A stretch of 64,000 nucleotides of DNA from DASZIT01 sp963819695 (lineage in GTDB: Bacteria > Actinomycetota > Acidimicrobiia > Acidimicrobiales > RAAP-2): positions 558,001 through 622,000 of the forward strand of contig CAWFXD010000002.1 of the NCBI GenBank assembly GCA_963819695.1, in the 5' to 3' direction. Of the stretch, positions 45,053 to 54,767 are shown one piece after another; positions within the stretch are counted from its first letter, which is position 1, and each line of letters opens with the position of its first letter. The notes beneath the pieces are model-generated. The model was not told the origin of the DNA and made no database searches. It saw nothing but the letters and a program-made list of their open reading frames with translations. The position numbers and the translations under genes are program-made.

Positions 45053-45085
45053 AGGAGTCGCTTCTCAGGAAGCGGCTCCTTTTTT
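45053..45085 (+). terminator. strong intrinsic terminator
   Basis: 12-bp stem (AGGAGTCGCTTC / GAAGCGGCTCCT, one G-T pair), TCAG loop and a run of six T. It is the clearest Rho-independent terminator in the window. It closes the small unit beginning near 44845 and lies 88 nt before the next start codon, so attenuation of the downstream gene is possible. Confidence 0.92.
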
Positions 45086-45173
45086 GTTTCCCCGGAATCG
45101 GCTCGAGACACCCGTACCCGCAGGCACGGGAGCTGTTCCGACCACCATCGATTTCCTCGAAAGGAGGACGACA

Positions 45174-45332
45174 ATGAATGACGAAGACCACAACCAGCTG
45201 TACCAGCGTGACCCGGCCACCACCCGGTCGGCCACCGATCGCGCCCGACAGGAGTGGGGAACCCGCCTCTTCGACCCGGGCGACACCCACGACAAGGGTG
45301 AGCTCTCCCTGTGCGTGGGCGAGGCCGCCTGA
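45174..45332 (+). CDS. 52-aa acidic protein of unknown function
   Basis: Short acidic hydrophilic protein (MNDEDHNQLYQRDPATT..., ending LSLCVGEAA) with a near-perfect AAAGGAGG ribosome site 6 nt before ATG 45174, which strongly supports translation. No helix, metal motif or family is recognised. It follows a terminator/attenuator hairpin and precedes a PPOX-fold gene with its own promoter. Confidence 0.6.
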   Translation: MNDEDHNQLYQRDPATTRSATDRARQEWGTRLFDPGDTHDKGELSLCVGEAA

Positions 45333-45356
45333 TCCCCTCTGAGCCATAATTCGACC

Positions 45357-45794
45357 ATGACCACACTCCAGGATGTCATCGAAATCGCCGGACAGGATCA
45401 GTTCTTGGTGGTGGTGTCGACACTGCGATCCGACAGCACCATCCAGTCGTCGGTTGTCAACGCCGGTGTCCTCGCCCATCCCGTCGACGGAGAAGACGTG
45501 GTCGGCTTGGTGACCTACGGCAAGGCCAAATTGGGCAACCTTCGCCTGCGACCGCAGGTGAGCATCACCTTCCGGGCCGGGTGGCAATGGGCCACCGTGG
45601 AGGGCCGGGCCGAGTTGATCGGTCCCGACGACCCGAACCCGGTGGTCGACGCCGAGGGCCTCCGGTTGCTCCTCCGCAATGTCTTTGCGGCCGCCGGGGG
45701 TGCTCACGACGACTGGGAGGCCTACGACCGAACCATGGCCGAACAGCGACGGACGGCGGTGCTGGTCCGGCCGACCCGGATCTACAGCAACTGA
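45357..45794 (+). CDS. PPOX-class (F420/FMN-binding split-barrel) protein
   Basis: A 145-aa split-barrel protein of the pyridoxamine-phosphate-oxidase-like superfamily: FLVVVSTLRSDSTIQSSVVNAGVL, then KLGNLRLRPQVSITFRAGW, then ATVEGRAELIGPDD, as in F420-dependent reductase/binding families of Actinobacteria. Cofactor choice (F420 or FMN) is not certain. CATAAT lies 6 nt before the ATG (leaderless). Confidence 0.83.
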   Translation: MTTLQDVIEIAGQDQFLVVVSTLRSDSTIQSSVVNAGVLAHPVDGEDVVGLVTYGKAKLGNLRLRPQVSITFRAGWQWATVEGRAELIGPDDPNPVVDAEGLRLLLRNVFAAAGGAHDDWEAYDRTMAEQRRTAVLVRPTRIYSN

Positions 45795-45803
45795 GCAAAC
45801 CGG

Positions 45804-47711
45804 CTAGGCCGGCTCCGGACGCTCCTGGCCCTGGAATTGGATGCGGTAGAGCTCGGCGTAGACCCCGTCGGCGTCGAGCAGCTCGTCGTGGCGGCCCTGC
45901 TCGACGATCCGGCCATGGTCCAGCACCAGGATCATGTCGGCTTCCCGCACCGTCGACAGCCGGTGGGCGATGACCAGCGAGGTCCGCCCCTCCAGGGCGG
46001 TGGCCAGGGCCCGCTGCACCGCCACCTCGGACTCCGAGTCGAGGTGGGCGGTGGCCTCGTCGAGCACCACCACCTCGGGCGCCTTCAACAGGAGCCGGGC
46101 GATGGCCAGGCGTTGCTTCTCGCCTCCCGACAACCGATAGCCGCGGTCGCCCACCACCGTATCGACCCCGTCGGGGAGGCTGTCGACGAGGGTGGAGATC
46201 TGCGCCCCCCGCAGGGCGGCGTCGAGTTGGGCGTCGGTGGCTTCGGGCTTGGCGTAGAGCAGATTGTCCCGGATGGTCTCGTGGAACAGGTGGGCATCCT
46301 GGGTGACCAGGCCGACGGTCTCGGTCAGGGAGGCCATGGTCACGTCCCGGACATCGACACCGTTGATCCGGACCGAGCCGGACCGTACGTCATAGAGGCG
46401 GGGGAGGAGGTGGCTGATGGTCGTCTTGCCGGCTCCCGAGGGTCCGACCAGGGCCACCATCTGCCCGGGCTCGGCGGTGAAGCTGACGTCGAACAGGACC
46501 TGCTGGGAGACGGAGGTGTCGAGGACGGCCACCGACTCCAGGGAGGCCAGGGACACCTCTTCGGCGGTCGGGTAGCGGAAGTCGACGTGTCGGTACTCGA
46601 TCCGGGCCGGACCGGGCGGGACCGGCACCGCATCGGGCTTGTCGCTGATCATCGGGGGGAGGTCGAGGATCTCGAAGACCCGGTCGAAGGACACCAGGGC
46701 GGTCATCACGTCGATCTGCACGTTGGACAGCGAGGTCAGCGGCCCGTAGAGCCGGCCGAGGTAGGCGGCCAGCGCCACCACCGTCCCCACGCTCAGGCCC
46801 CCGTCGATGGCCTGGATGCCTCCCCACCCGTAGACCAGGGCGGTGGCCAGGGAGGCGGTCAGCGTCAGGGCGGCGATGAACACCCGGGCGTACATGGCCT
46901 GGGTCACCCCGATGTCCCGCACCCGGCCGGCCTTGTTCTCGAACGAGCCCCGCTCCTCCGACGGGCGGCCGAACAACTTGACCAGCAGGGCGCCGGAAAC
47001 GTTGAACCGCTCGGTCATGGTGGTGTTCATCTGGGCGTTCAATCCGTAGGACTCCCGGGTGATCGATGACAGCCGCCGCCCCACCCGTTTGGCCGGGAGG
47101 ACGAACACCGGGAGGATGACCAGGCTGACCAGGGTGATCTGCCACGACAGGAAGAACATCGCGATCAGCACCAGGGTGACGCTGACCAGGTTGGCCACGA
47201 CCGACGACAGGATGTCGGTGAACGCCTGCTGGGCCCCGAGCACGTCGTTGTTCAGCCGGCTGATGAGGGCGCCGGTCTGGGTGCGGGTGAAGAAGGAGAT
47301 GGGCATCTTCTGGATATGGCTGAACACCTGGGAGCGCATGTCGAAGATGAGCCCCTCGCCGACCTTGGCCGAAACCCACCGTTCGGCGATGGAGAGGCCG
47401 GCCTCGGACAGGGCCAGGCCCCCGGCGACCAGGGCCAGCGTGATGATCAGCCCCTTGTTGTGCCCGAGGATGCCGTTGTTGATGATGTCCCGGAAGATGA
47501 GCGGGTTGGCCACCCCGATCACCGCGTCGATCACGATCAGCACCATGAAGAAGATGAGGATGTTGCGGTACGGGCGGCTGAATTTCAACATCCGCTTGGC
47601 GGTGCCCTTGGTGATGGTCTGCTGGACGACGTCGGCGTCCCGGCGCATCTGGCGCAGGGCTCCGCCGAACGCCCCGCCGCCGCCGGTACCCCCTCTTCCT
47701 CCGTGCATCAT
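45804..47711 (-). CDS. ABC exporter, fused membrane and ATPase domains (ABCB-like)
   Basis: A 635-aa half-transporter. A Gly-rich start is followed by six transmembrane helices (about 45-330) and a nucleotide-binding domain: Walker A GPSGAGKTT, signature LSGGEKQR, Walker B VVVLDEA, and HRLSTV switch. It would act as a dimer for lipid or drug export. An insertion (SLASLESVAVLDTSVSQQ) sits just before Walker A. TATGGT (47724-47719) lies 7 nt before ATG 47711, which fixes the start; an upstream in-frame start at 47753 precedes the promoter. Confidence 0.9.
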   Translation of the reverse strand: MMHGGRGGTGGGGAFGGALRQMRRDADVVQQTITKGTAKRMLKFSRPYRNILIFFMVLIVIDAVIGVANPLIFRDIINNGILGHNKGLIITLALVAGGLALSEAGLSIAERWVSAKVGEGLIFDMRSQVFSHIQKMPISFFTRTQTGALISRLNNDVLGAQQAFTDILSSVVANLVSVTLVLIAMFFLSWQITLVSLVILPVFVLPAKRVGRRLSSITRESYGLNAQMNTTMTERFNVSGALLVKLFGRPSEERGSFENKAGRVRDIGVTQAMYARVFIAALTLTASLATALVYGWGGIQAIDGGLSVGTVVALAAYLGRLYGPLTSLSNVQIDVMTALVSFDRVFEILDLPPMISDKPDAVPVPPGPARIEYRHVDFRYPTAEEVSLASLESVAVLDTSVSQQVLFDVSFTAEPGQMVALVGPSGAGKTTISHLLPRLYDVRSGSVRINGVDVRDVTMASLTETVGLVTQDAHLFHETIRDNLLYAKPEATDAQLDAALRGAQISTLVDSLPDGVDTVVGDRGYRLSGGEKQRLAIARLLLKAPEVVVLDEATAHLDSESEVAVQRALATALEGRTSLVIAHRLSTVREADMILVLDHGRIVEQGRHDELLDADGVYAELYRIQFQGQERPEPA

Positions 47712-47778
47712 GCCAGCGACCATACCGTTGGCGGGTGGGAGGTCCGCCGCCACCGGGGGGCGGCCGCCTGGGTCGGGG

Positions 47779-48856
47779 CTAGCGGGTGACCAGTCCCTTC
47801 CCGGTGACCAGCGGGAGGTCGAGGGCGGTGAGCAGCCCCGGGGGACCGTCCACCACCGCGGGAATGGAGTTGACCAGCCGCATGGCGGTGGCCTTCAGCC
47901 CGGCGGTGTTGTGGTCGCCGTCGCTCCCGAGGAGCTGGAGGTCGAGGGTGTAGTTCGGCTCGCCGCGGATCTGCACCCGGTAGCCGCCGTGCCCGGCCGG
48001 TTGCGGCCAGTCGGGGCCGAGCGAGTCGTCGAGCCGGGTCACGTGCTCGAGGACGATCACCGCCTTCCCGTTGCGGATCCCCCGGACCTCGAAGTGCAGC
48101 GCCCCCACCGTCCCCTTCTCGATGGTCCCGGCCGCCACCTCGAAGGTCTCTGGTGGCCGGCAGTCGCTCGTACCACTCCTCGATGGAGTCGAGCTCGACG
48201 TCGAGGCCGGCGGCCAGCTGGCGCACCACGCTGCCCCAGGCGGTGGTCAGCACCCCCGGGAGCAGGATCATCGGCACCTGGTCCATCGGCCGGCCGAAGC
48301 CCATGATGTCGAAGAGGACCATGCCCTGGTTGTAGGTGTTGTAGTTGAGGACTTCCGACACCCGGAGCTCGTCGATCCGCTCGCTCACCCCGGTGAGCAC
48401 CAGGGGCAGGGCGTCATTGGCGAAGCCGGGGTCCACCCCGTTGACGAAGAGCGAGACGCCGGCCTCGGTGGCCGCGGTCTGGAGCGGTTCGATCATCGAG
48501 TCGTCGACCACGCCGAACGGGTACTGCATGAAGACCGGGCCCGACGACACCACGTTCACCCCGGCCCGGAGCATCCGTTCGATGTCGGCCAACGCCTCGG
48601 TGAGCCGGTTGTCGGCCATGGCGGTGTGGGCGACCACGTCGGGCCTGAGGGCCAGGAGCTGGTCGGCGTCGTTGGTGGCGAGGATACCCAGCTGCCGGTC
48701 GAGGCCGGCGAGCTCGCCGGCATCCCGTCCGACCTTGTCGGGGTTGGAGACCCAGAGGCCGACCAGTTCGAGGTCGGGGCGGGCGTCGATCCCGGCGATG
48801 ACATGCCGTCCGGCGTTGCCGGTGCTCCAGGCGACAACTTTGTAGGTGCGGCTCAC
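47779..48856 (-). CDS. DapB-like NAD(P)-dependent dehydrogenase, one frame break
   Basis: About 358 aa if repaired; a member of the dihydrodipicolinate-reductase-like / 2,4-diaminopentanoate-dehydrogenase-like group. The N-terminus YKVVAWSTGNAGRHVIAGI is a Rossmann motif, and GPVFMQYPFG and VNGVDPGFANDALP are family segments. The frame changes near 48147-48156 between ERLPATR and TFEVAAGTIEKG; the second frame carries the C-terminal half to 47779. One missing base explains it. Together with the SDR gene downstream of the promoter region it may act on steroid or lipid intermediates, by inference only. Confidence 0.8.
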
Positions 48857-48875
48857 GGTGTGCCTCCTCGGTCTC

Positions 48876-48916
48876 GCGGTGTCGGTGTCGGTGTCGTTGC
48901 CGTCGGTGTCGTTCGG
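48876..48916. repeat. short low-complexity GGTGTC-like repeat
   Basis: Five imperfect copies of a GGTGTC/GTCGGT hexamer unit in the 81-nt spacer between the DapB-like gene start and the SDR gene end. Confidence 0.55.
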
Positions 48917-48937
48917 GCGGGCGTCAAGCGGTCGGGC

Positions 48938-49729
48938 TCAGATGATGTCGGGGAGGCCCATGTCCAGGTTGGGGTGCTCGATGCCCCCGTCGACCTCCAG
49001 CACCTTGCCGGTGATGTAGCTCCCGGCCCGGGACGCCAGGTACACCACCGCGGCGGCGATGTCCTCGGGGTCGCCGATCCGGCCCAGCGGGGTCTCGGCT
49101 TCGATGGCCGTCCGCAGCTCGTCGGTCTGCATGACGATGTCGAGAGCCGAGGTGGCCACCGACCCCACCGCGATGGCGTTGACCCGGATGCGGGGGGAGA
49201 GGTCGGCGGCCGCCAACCGGGTGTAGTGGGCCAGGGCGGCCTTGGCGGTGCCGTAGGCCACGTACCCCCGGCCGGCCATCCGGCCCATGGCCGAGGAGAT
49301 GTTGACGGCCGACCCGCCGTCGTTCTCGAGCATCAGCGGCACCGCCGGCCGCAACAGGGCGTGGGCGGTGGCCACGTTGAAGTGGAAGGCCTGCTCCAGG
49401 CGACCCGGCGAGGTATCGAGGAACGGCCGGGGCATCGCCCCGCCGACGTTGTTGACCACCAGGTCCAGGCGACCGAAGGCCTGGCGGGCGTGGTCGACCA
49501 GTCCGGCCACCGCCTCCAGGTCGCTGAGGTCGGCCGGCACCACGATCGCCTGCCCACCGGCGGCCTCGATGGCGGTGGCCACCACCGCCAGTTGGTCCTC
49601 GGTGCGGGCCGACACCACCACGTCCGCCCCGGCCTCGGCCAGGGCCACCGCGGTGGCCGCGCCGATACCCCGCCCGGCCCCGGTGACGATGGCCACCTGG
49701 TTGGTCAAACGAAAACGGTCAAGGATCAT
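48938..49729 (-). CDS. short-chain dehydrogenase/reductase
   Basis: A 263-aa classical SDR: TGAGRGIGAA cofactor motif, NNVGGAMPR in place of the usual NNAG, ISSAMGR with catalytic Ser, and YGTAKAAL with Tyr and Lys. The C-terminus KVLEVDGGIEHP is typical. It lies upstream of the DapB-like gene on the same strand (81 nt), possibly in one operon. The NNVG variation is common in 3-oxoacyl or hydroxysteroid members; the substrate is unknown. Confidence 0.87.
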   Translation of the reverse strand: MILDRFRLTNQVAIVTGAGRGIGAATAVALAEAGADVVVSARTEDQLAVVATAIEAAGGQAIVVPADLSDLEAVAGLVDHARQAFGRLDLVVNNVGGAMPRPFLDTSPGRLEQAFHFNVATAHALLRPAVPLMLENDGGSAVNISSAMGRMAGRGYVAYGTAKAALAHYTRLAAADLSPRIRVNAIAVGSVATSALDIVMQTDELRTAIEAETPLGRIGDPEDIAAAVVYLASRAGSYITGKVLEVDGGIEHPNLDMGLPDII

Positions 49730-49848
49730 CGATCGTCCCCCTCATTCCGACACGTCTAGCAGTCGAAGGCGGGGTGGCGCCACGTGATCGGAGTGGCGAA
49801 ACCGGGCGGGTGTTGATACACGTCTATCCCGGTACCGTGATGATGCGG

Positions 49849-50295
49849 TCAGTCGGCCAGGTCGACCAGCCCCACGATGTGCACGGGCCGCACCCGCACC
49901 AGGAGCTCGCCGGGCACCCCGTTGCGGCGACCCAATTCCTCCGCCCGATCCGCCCCCACGTAGCGACCACCGAGCCGGCTGGCCCACCGGAACAGCTCGC
50001 CGGGCTCGTCGCTCAAGGCGGCCTCGCCGTCGATGGTGACGAACGAGTAGGGAGGTCGGTCGTCCTGGATGCAGATGGCCACCCGCGGATCCCTCCGGAG
50101 CGCCTTGCCCTTGACGGTGTCTTCCCCGGTGTTGAAGACGATCTCCCCGATCGGGTTGTCCCCCCCGGCCGCCGAGGTGTCGAGCGCGAACCACACCGGG
50201 GCGGCGTGGGCCCTCCCGTCCGCCCGGACCGTCGACACCACCGCGGTGTGCGGAGGATCGGATTGGAGGAAGGCCAGGAGCTCGTCCCGGCTCAT
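49849..50295 (-). CDS. PPOX-class split-barrel protein (first of a tandem pair)
   Basis: A 148-aa F420/FMN-binding split-barrel protein: TAVVSTVRADGRAHAAPVWFAL, GKALRRDPRVAICIQDD and FVTIDGEAAL are family segments. ATG 50295 is chosen (MSRDELLAF); an alternative in-frame ATG lies five codons earlier. It follows another PPOX gene by 27 nt, probably one operon. Confidence 0.83.
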   Translation of the reverse strand: MSRDELLAFLQSDPPHTAVVSTVRADGRAHAAPVWFALDTSAAGGDNPIGEIVFNTGEDTVKGKALRRDPRVAICIQDDRPPYSFVTIDGEAALSDEPGELFRWASRLGGRYVGADRAEELGRRNGVPGELLVRVRPVHIVGLVDLAD

Positions 50296-50322
50296 CGGGT
50301 GGGCGGGCACCGCACCGGCAGC

Positions 50323-50838
50323 CTAGGCCGGCCGGGTCGACGGGAGACCGAGCTTGCGGTGGTCCCAGGACACCACCCGGTCGACGATCACCTTGGCCAC
50401 GATCCGCTTGTTGAGCATGGTCTCCACGAACGGCCGGAGCTCCTCGGAGTAATTGCCGTAGTACCGCTCGAACAGGTCGATCCCCAGCTCGAACATCCGC
50501 TCGGGCTCTTCGACAATTTCCACCCGGCCGACCAGCTCGACTCCCCGCAGCTCCTCGTAGTAGTCGCCGTCCTCGAACATGCAGGTGATGCGCGGGTCCC
50601 GTTTCAGGTTGGTCGCCTTCTGCGACTTGGCCTTCGTCTCGACGGCCACCGCCCCCTCCAGAAACCCGTACCACATGGCCACCGCGTGGATGGAGCCGTC
50701 GTGGTTGAGGGTGCACATGGTCATGGGTCGCCGCTCGTGGATGAAGGCGTCGATCTCCTCCGGCGTCATCTTGATCGCCGCCCGCTGGTTCACCCCGTGT
50801 CCCATCTGCTGGGGTGCTTCCTCTGCCGGCTCGCTCAT
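50323..50838 (-). CDS. PPOX-class split-barrel protein (second of a tandem pair)
   Basis: A 171-aa relative of the neighbour: RPMTMCTLNHDGSIHAVAMWYGF, KATNLKRDPRITCMFEDGD, VELVGRVEIVE, then an extra C-terminal region (RIVAKVIVDRVVSWDHRKLG) that resembles F420H2-dependent enzyme tails. The ATG at 50838 follows AAAGGGGAA. Tandem paralogues often differ in substrate. Confidence 0.83.
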   Translation of the reverse strand: MSEPAEEAPQQMGHGVNQRAAIKMTPEEIDAFIHERRPMTMCTLNHDGSIHAVAMWYGFLEGAVAVETKAKSQKATNLKRDPRITCMFEDGDYYEELRGVELVGRVEIVEEPERMFELGIDLFERYYGNYSEELRPFVETMLNKRIVAKVIVDRVVSWDHRKLGLPSTRPA

Positions 50839-50974
50839 GGTTCCCCTTTGCCTGGTCGATCGGCGGCCCACGCCAATGGGTCGCCGGACCCCATTCGGAT
50901 GTGGATGCGAGCGTACCAACGATGGTGTCGACGCCCGCCGGAGACGCAGTGCCCGCCTCGTTTGGCGAAGGCGG

Positions 50975-52538
50975 TCAGGTCCGTCGACGGCGGGCGGTCC
51001 CCGGCTCCTGGGTGGGCAGGGCCTGTTGGATCGGGATGCTGAGGGCCGGCGCGGGGGCGAGCAGGGAGGTGGCCTGTTGATTTTCGGGACACTCGGCGCT
51101 GACCACCGGGCCGTCTTCCGAGGTGGCCGGAAGGGACGGGAGGGAGGTGTCGCTGCCCTTGAGATTCAGCGTCGAGGTGAGATCACCAACCGTTTTCCGC
51201 CGCCAGTCAGAGATGTGCGGGCAGTGGATCCCGAACCGCTCCTCGAGCAGCCGGATCTGCGACGTATGGTCGAAGGTGTCGGAGTTGACGTAACCACCCC
51301 GGCTGAACGGGGAGACCATCAGCATCGGGACCCGGAATCCCAGCCCGATCGGACCGAGGATGCCGCCCGACTGGGCTGTGGGCGCCTTGGAGGTCACGAA
51401 TTCGCCGGGGGTTCCCGCCGGGGCCACCGGCGGCGGCACGTGGTCGAAGAACCCGCCGTTCTCGTCGTAGGACACGATGAGCACGGTCTTGGCCCACACC
51501 TCGGGGTTGGCCGTCAGGGCCTGGAGGACCCCGCTGATCATGACCTCCCCGTTGAGGGGCGCGGCGGAAGGGTGCTCGGACTCGACGAGCGAGGGCACCA
51601 CCCAGCTGACGGCCGGGAGAGTGCTGTGGGCGACGTCGCTGGTGAACTCGTCCGGCCACACCGGGAGGAAGGCCTTGTTGTAGAGGGACGACCCGGCCTT
51701 CAGGAACTGCTTGAAGTACAGGAGGGCGTTGAAGCCGATGGCCAGGTTGGAGTCGAGGAACGGTCCGACGGCCGTCCCCGGGGGCTGGTACACCTTCCAG
51801 CTCACGCCCTTGTCCTCCAGCAGCTCCGGCACCGTCGTCCACTCGCAGCTGCCGACCGCCGCCGCCGCGTTCGGCGAAGCCGGGGGTCTCCAGGACCGGG
51901 CCGCCCTGGGTGCCGGACGGATCGATCATTCCCGACAGCCAGGTCAGCCGGTTGGGCATGGTCGGGCCGATCACCGAGCAGTAATAGGCGTCGGCGATGG
52001 TGAAGGCGTCGGCCACCGCGTAGCGGAAGGGCATGTCCTGCCGGGTGAGGTAGCCCATCACCAGCGGGCCCTGGGCGGCGCCATCGTTGGCCGCCTGGCT
52101 GTGGGTGCTGACGAAGGAGTCCATGGCGCCCGCGTTCCAGCTGTGGTGTTGGGGGGCCCAGTCGTGGATCGGGATGTCCGAGTTGCCGGCGCACTGGGCC
52201 ATGGTCGTCGCCACGTCGAGGTGATACGGCAACAGGGTGGACGGATGGGCGGCACCCGAGGCCTGTGGCCAGCTCTGGGCGAAGACGCCGTGGCTCCCGG
52301 CCGGGTGGTCGTCGAAGCCCCGGACTCCGGGATAGACGCCGAAGTAGTGGTCGAACGACCGGTTCTCGAGCATCAGCATGACCACGTGCTCGACCGACCC
52401 GAGGTCGGAGCCGGCCGGAAGGGTGGTGGCCGCCTGGTTGACCACCGACGAACCCCCGCACGCCTCCAGCAGAACGCCGGCGGCCAGGCCGAGACCACCG
52501 GCCAGAAAGCTACGGCGGGAGACTGACGGAACGTCCAT
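50975..52538 (-). CDS. Tat-exported phosphoesterase (phospholipase C family), one frame break
   Basis: About 520 aa if repaired; phosphoesterase family PF04185 (phospholipase C/acid phosphatase). The N-terminus SRRSFLAGGLGLAAGVLLEAC is a twin-arginine signal with a lipobox Cys. The catalytic start HVVMLMLENRSFDHYFG is typical. The frame shifts near 51862-51872, between PGFAE and AAAVGSCEWTTVPELL in a run of GGC/GCG repeats; the second frame has SYDENGGFFDHVPPP and SPFSRGGYV. Acts outside the membrane. The break lies in a simple GC-rich run, which favours assembly error. Confidence 0.85.
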
Positions 52539-52701
52539 GGGAACCTCCTGGGTCGCCCGGAACCACCGCCGGCAGGTGGTGTCTCGGTCGGGGTCACCCT
52601 AACCAGCCCCCCCGGTCGGCGCCATCACCATCGATCTTTCGCGACCGCCACCGCCTCGACCCGGAAATCCGCGCGGCCGCCCGACCCCTAGGCTGCCCGC
52701 C

Positions 52702-54216
52702 ATGGTGTTCGCCATCGCCAGCTCGGATCCGCGGATCCCCCGGATCCACGCCCGGAGGCTGCCTCGCCCCACCCGCCGGGAACTGGCCCGAAGGGGTGCG
52801 GTGATCGCGGAGGTGTCGGCCAAGCACTTCAGCGGGGTGGCGTTCCGGCAGCTCCGCCACGCCCGCCATGGCCCGCTCCCCCTCACCGTGCTGGCCCGGC
52901 CGCTGCGCAAGACCTTCGAGGACCTCGGGGGTACCTACATGAAGTTCGGCCAACTGGTGGCCTCGTCCCCCGGCGTCTTCGGGGACGACTTCGCCGACGA
53001 GTTCCGGGCCTGCCTCGACACCGGCCCGGCGGTCCCGTTCGAGACGGTCCGGAACGTCATCGAGAGCGATCTCGGGATGCCGCTGCACGAGGCCTTCACC
53101 CATTTCGACCCCCACCCGATCGGCCGGGCGTCGATCGCGGTGGTGCATCGGGCCACCCTCCACGACGGGACCGACGTGGCCGTGAAGGTGCTCCGCCCCG
53201 GCATCGAGTCGATGGTGTCGATCGATCTCGACCTGCTGCAGCCGTTGCTCGAGATGGTGGCCAAGCAGACCGGTGACCAGTCGGCCGGCACCCTGATGCA
53301 GCTGTTCTCCGGGTTCCGGGTCCAGATCGGGGAGGAGCTCGACCTCCGCAACGAGGCGCGAGCGCTGGCCGCCTTCCGGGTGCTGCTCGAGGAGTTCGAC
53401 CTCCCCCTCATCGTGGTGCCCAAGCCGTTCCCGGAGCTCTCCGGGCCCAACGTGCTGACCATGGAGTTCCTCGACGGGGTGCCCATCGACGACCTCTCCG
53501 GGGCGGCCAAGTTCGGGATCGACCCCGCCCCGCTGGTCGAGCAGGTGGTGCGGGCCTTCTTCCTGACCACCGTCCGGTGGGGGGCGTTCCACGGGGACGT
53601 CCACGCCGGCAACATGCTGTTGCTCCGGGACGGCCGGATCGGGGTCATCGACTGGGGCATCGTCGGACGGCTCGATCCCGAGACCCACTACTTCTTCATC
53701 CGCCTGCTCGAGGCGGTGCTCGGCAACCAGGACGCCTGGGGGGACATCGCCGCCCATCTGACCCGCACCTACGGTCCGGCCATGCAGCAGGGGCTCGGGC
53801 TGTCCGACGCCGACCTGGCGGTGTTCGTCCAGGGGTTGATCGAGCCGATCCTCATGCGCCCGTTCGGCGAGGTGAGCCTGGGGGCGTTGATCCAGGCGCC
53901 CCAGGTGCAGGCGGCCAAGGCCCAGGGCATCGAGGCCCAGAACCGCTCGGTCCGGGCGGTGGCCGGACGGCTCCGGGCCCAACGGAAGCTCCGGCGGCTG
54001 GCCGACGAATCGGGAGGCACCGACTCCGAGTTCGACCGGGGCACCTTCCTGTTGGGGAAGCAGCTGATGTACTTCGAGCGCTACGGCAAGATGTTCCTCG
54101 CCGACGTGCCCCTCTTCGGTGACCGGGCCTTCTACGAGTCGGTGCTCGAGTCGGCCCCGACCCCGACCCTCACCTCGACGCTGCCTCCGACCCGTCCGGC
54201 CGACGCCTCCAGATGA
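52702..54216 (+). CDS. AarF/UbiB (ABC1) family atypical kinase
   Basis: A 504-aa protein-kinase-like protein. The KxGQ motif is KFGQLVASSP (near residue 76), the ExD motif is EELDLRNEA, the catalytic loop HGDVHAGN and the DWG metal motif (IDWGIVG) follow. Bacterial members support quinone or isoprenoid-lipid metabolism; the actual substrate is unclear. TAGGCT (52689-52694) lies 7 nt before the ATG, so the message is leaderless. The stop overlaps the LMW phosphatase ATG (ATGA). Confidence 0.9.
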   Translation: MVFAIASSDPRIPRIHARRLPRPTRRELARRGAVIAEVSAKHFSGVAFRQLRHARHGPLPLTVLARPLRKTFEDLGGTYMKFGQLVASSPGVFGDDFADEFRACLDTGPAVPFETVRNVIESDLGMPLHEAFTHFDPHPIGRASIAVVHRATLHDGTDVAVKVLRPGIESMVSIDLDLLQPLLEMVAKQTGDQSAGTLMQLFSGFRVQIGEELDLRNEARALAAFRVLLEEFDLPLIVVPKPFPELSGPNVLTMEFLDGVPIDDLSGAAKFGIDPAPLVEQVVRAFFLTTVRWGAFHGDVHAGNMLLLRDGRIGVIDWGIVGRLDPETHYFFIRLLEAVLGNQDAWGDIAAHLTRTYGPAMQQGLGLSDADLAVFVQGLIEPILMRPFGEVSLGALIQAPQVQAAKAQGIEAQNRSVRAVAGRLRAQRKLRRLADESGGTDSEFDRGTFLLGKQLMYFERYGKMFLADVPLFGDRAFYESVLESAPTPTLTSTLPPTRPADASR

Positions 54217-54767
54217 AGATCTGCTTCGTCTGCACCGGCAACATCTGCCGGTCACCGATCGCCGACGTGGTGCTCCGCCACCTGGCCGCCGGGACCCCGA
54301 TGGCCGACGGCTCGACGCTGGCCGACCATCTGGAGATCTCCAGCGCCGGGACCGGCAACTGGCACGCGGGGGAGCCGATGGACCCGAGGGCGGCCGCCAT
54401 CCTCCATGCCCACGGCTACGTCGACCACGGGCACCGGGCCCGGGCCTTCGAGACCTCCTGGTTGGACGACACCGACCTGGTGGTGTCCATGGCCCGCCAC
54501 CACCACCAGACCCTCCGGAGCCTGGCCCGCCACCGGTCGGGGGGCGGAGACCACCACGAGCCCCGGTTGGTGCTGCTGCGGTCCTACGACCCGAAGGCCC
54601 AGGGCCGAATGGACGTGCCCGACCCCTACTACGGGGACACCGGTGAGTTCGAGGCCTGCCTGACCATGATCGAGGCCGGCTGCCGGGGGCTGGCCGAGCA
54701 CCTCCGGCGGCAGCTGGCCGATCAGCCCACCGGGGCGCCGAAGGAAACGAATGACTCCGCCTCGTAG
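54213..54767 (+). CDS. low-molecular-weight protein-tyrosine phosphatase
   Basis: A 184-aa LMW-PTP: Cys7-x5-Arg13 loop (CTGNICRS) and the general-acid Asp in DVPDPYYGD. Such enzymes dephosphorylate tyrosine on kinases or exopolysaccharide proteins. Coupled to the upstream AarF-like kinase gene by a 4-nt overlap. Its last 46 nt overlap the 3' end of the convergent sulfatase gene, an uncommon tail-to-tail overlap in which both proteins are read from the same DNA. Confidence 0.9.
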   Translation: MKICFVCTGNICRSPIADVVLRHLAAGTPMADGSTLADHLEISSAGTGNWHAGEPMDPRAAAILHAHGYVDHGHRARAFETSWLDDTDLVVSMARHHHQTLRSLARHRSGGGDHHEPRLVLLRSYDPKAQGRMDVPDPYYGDTGEFEACLTMIEAGCRGLAEHLRRQLADQPTGAPKETNDSAS

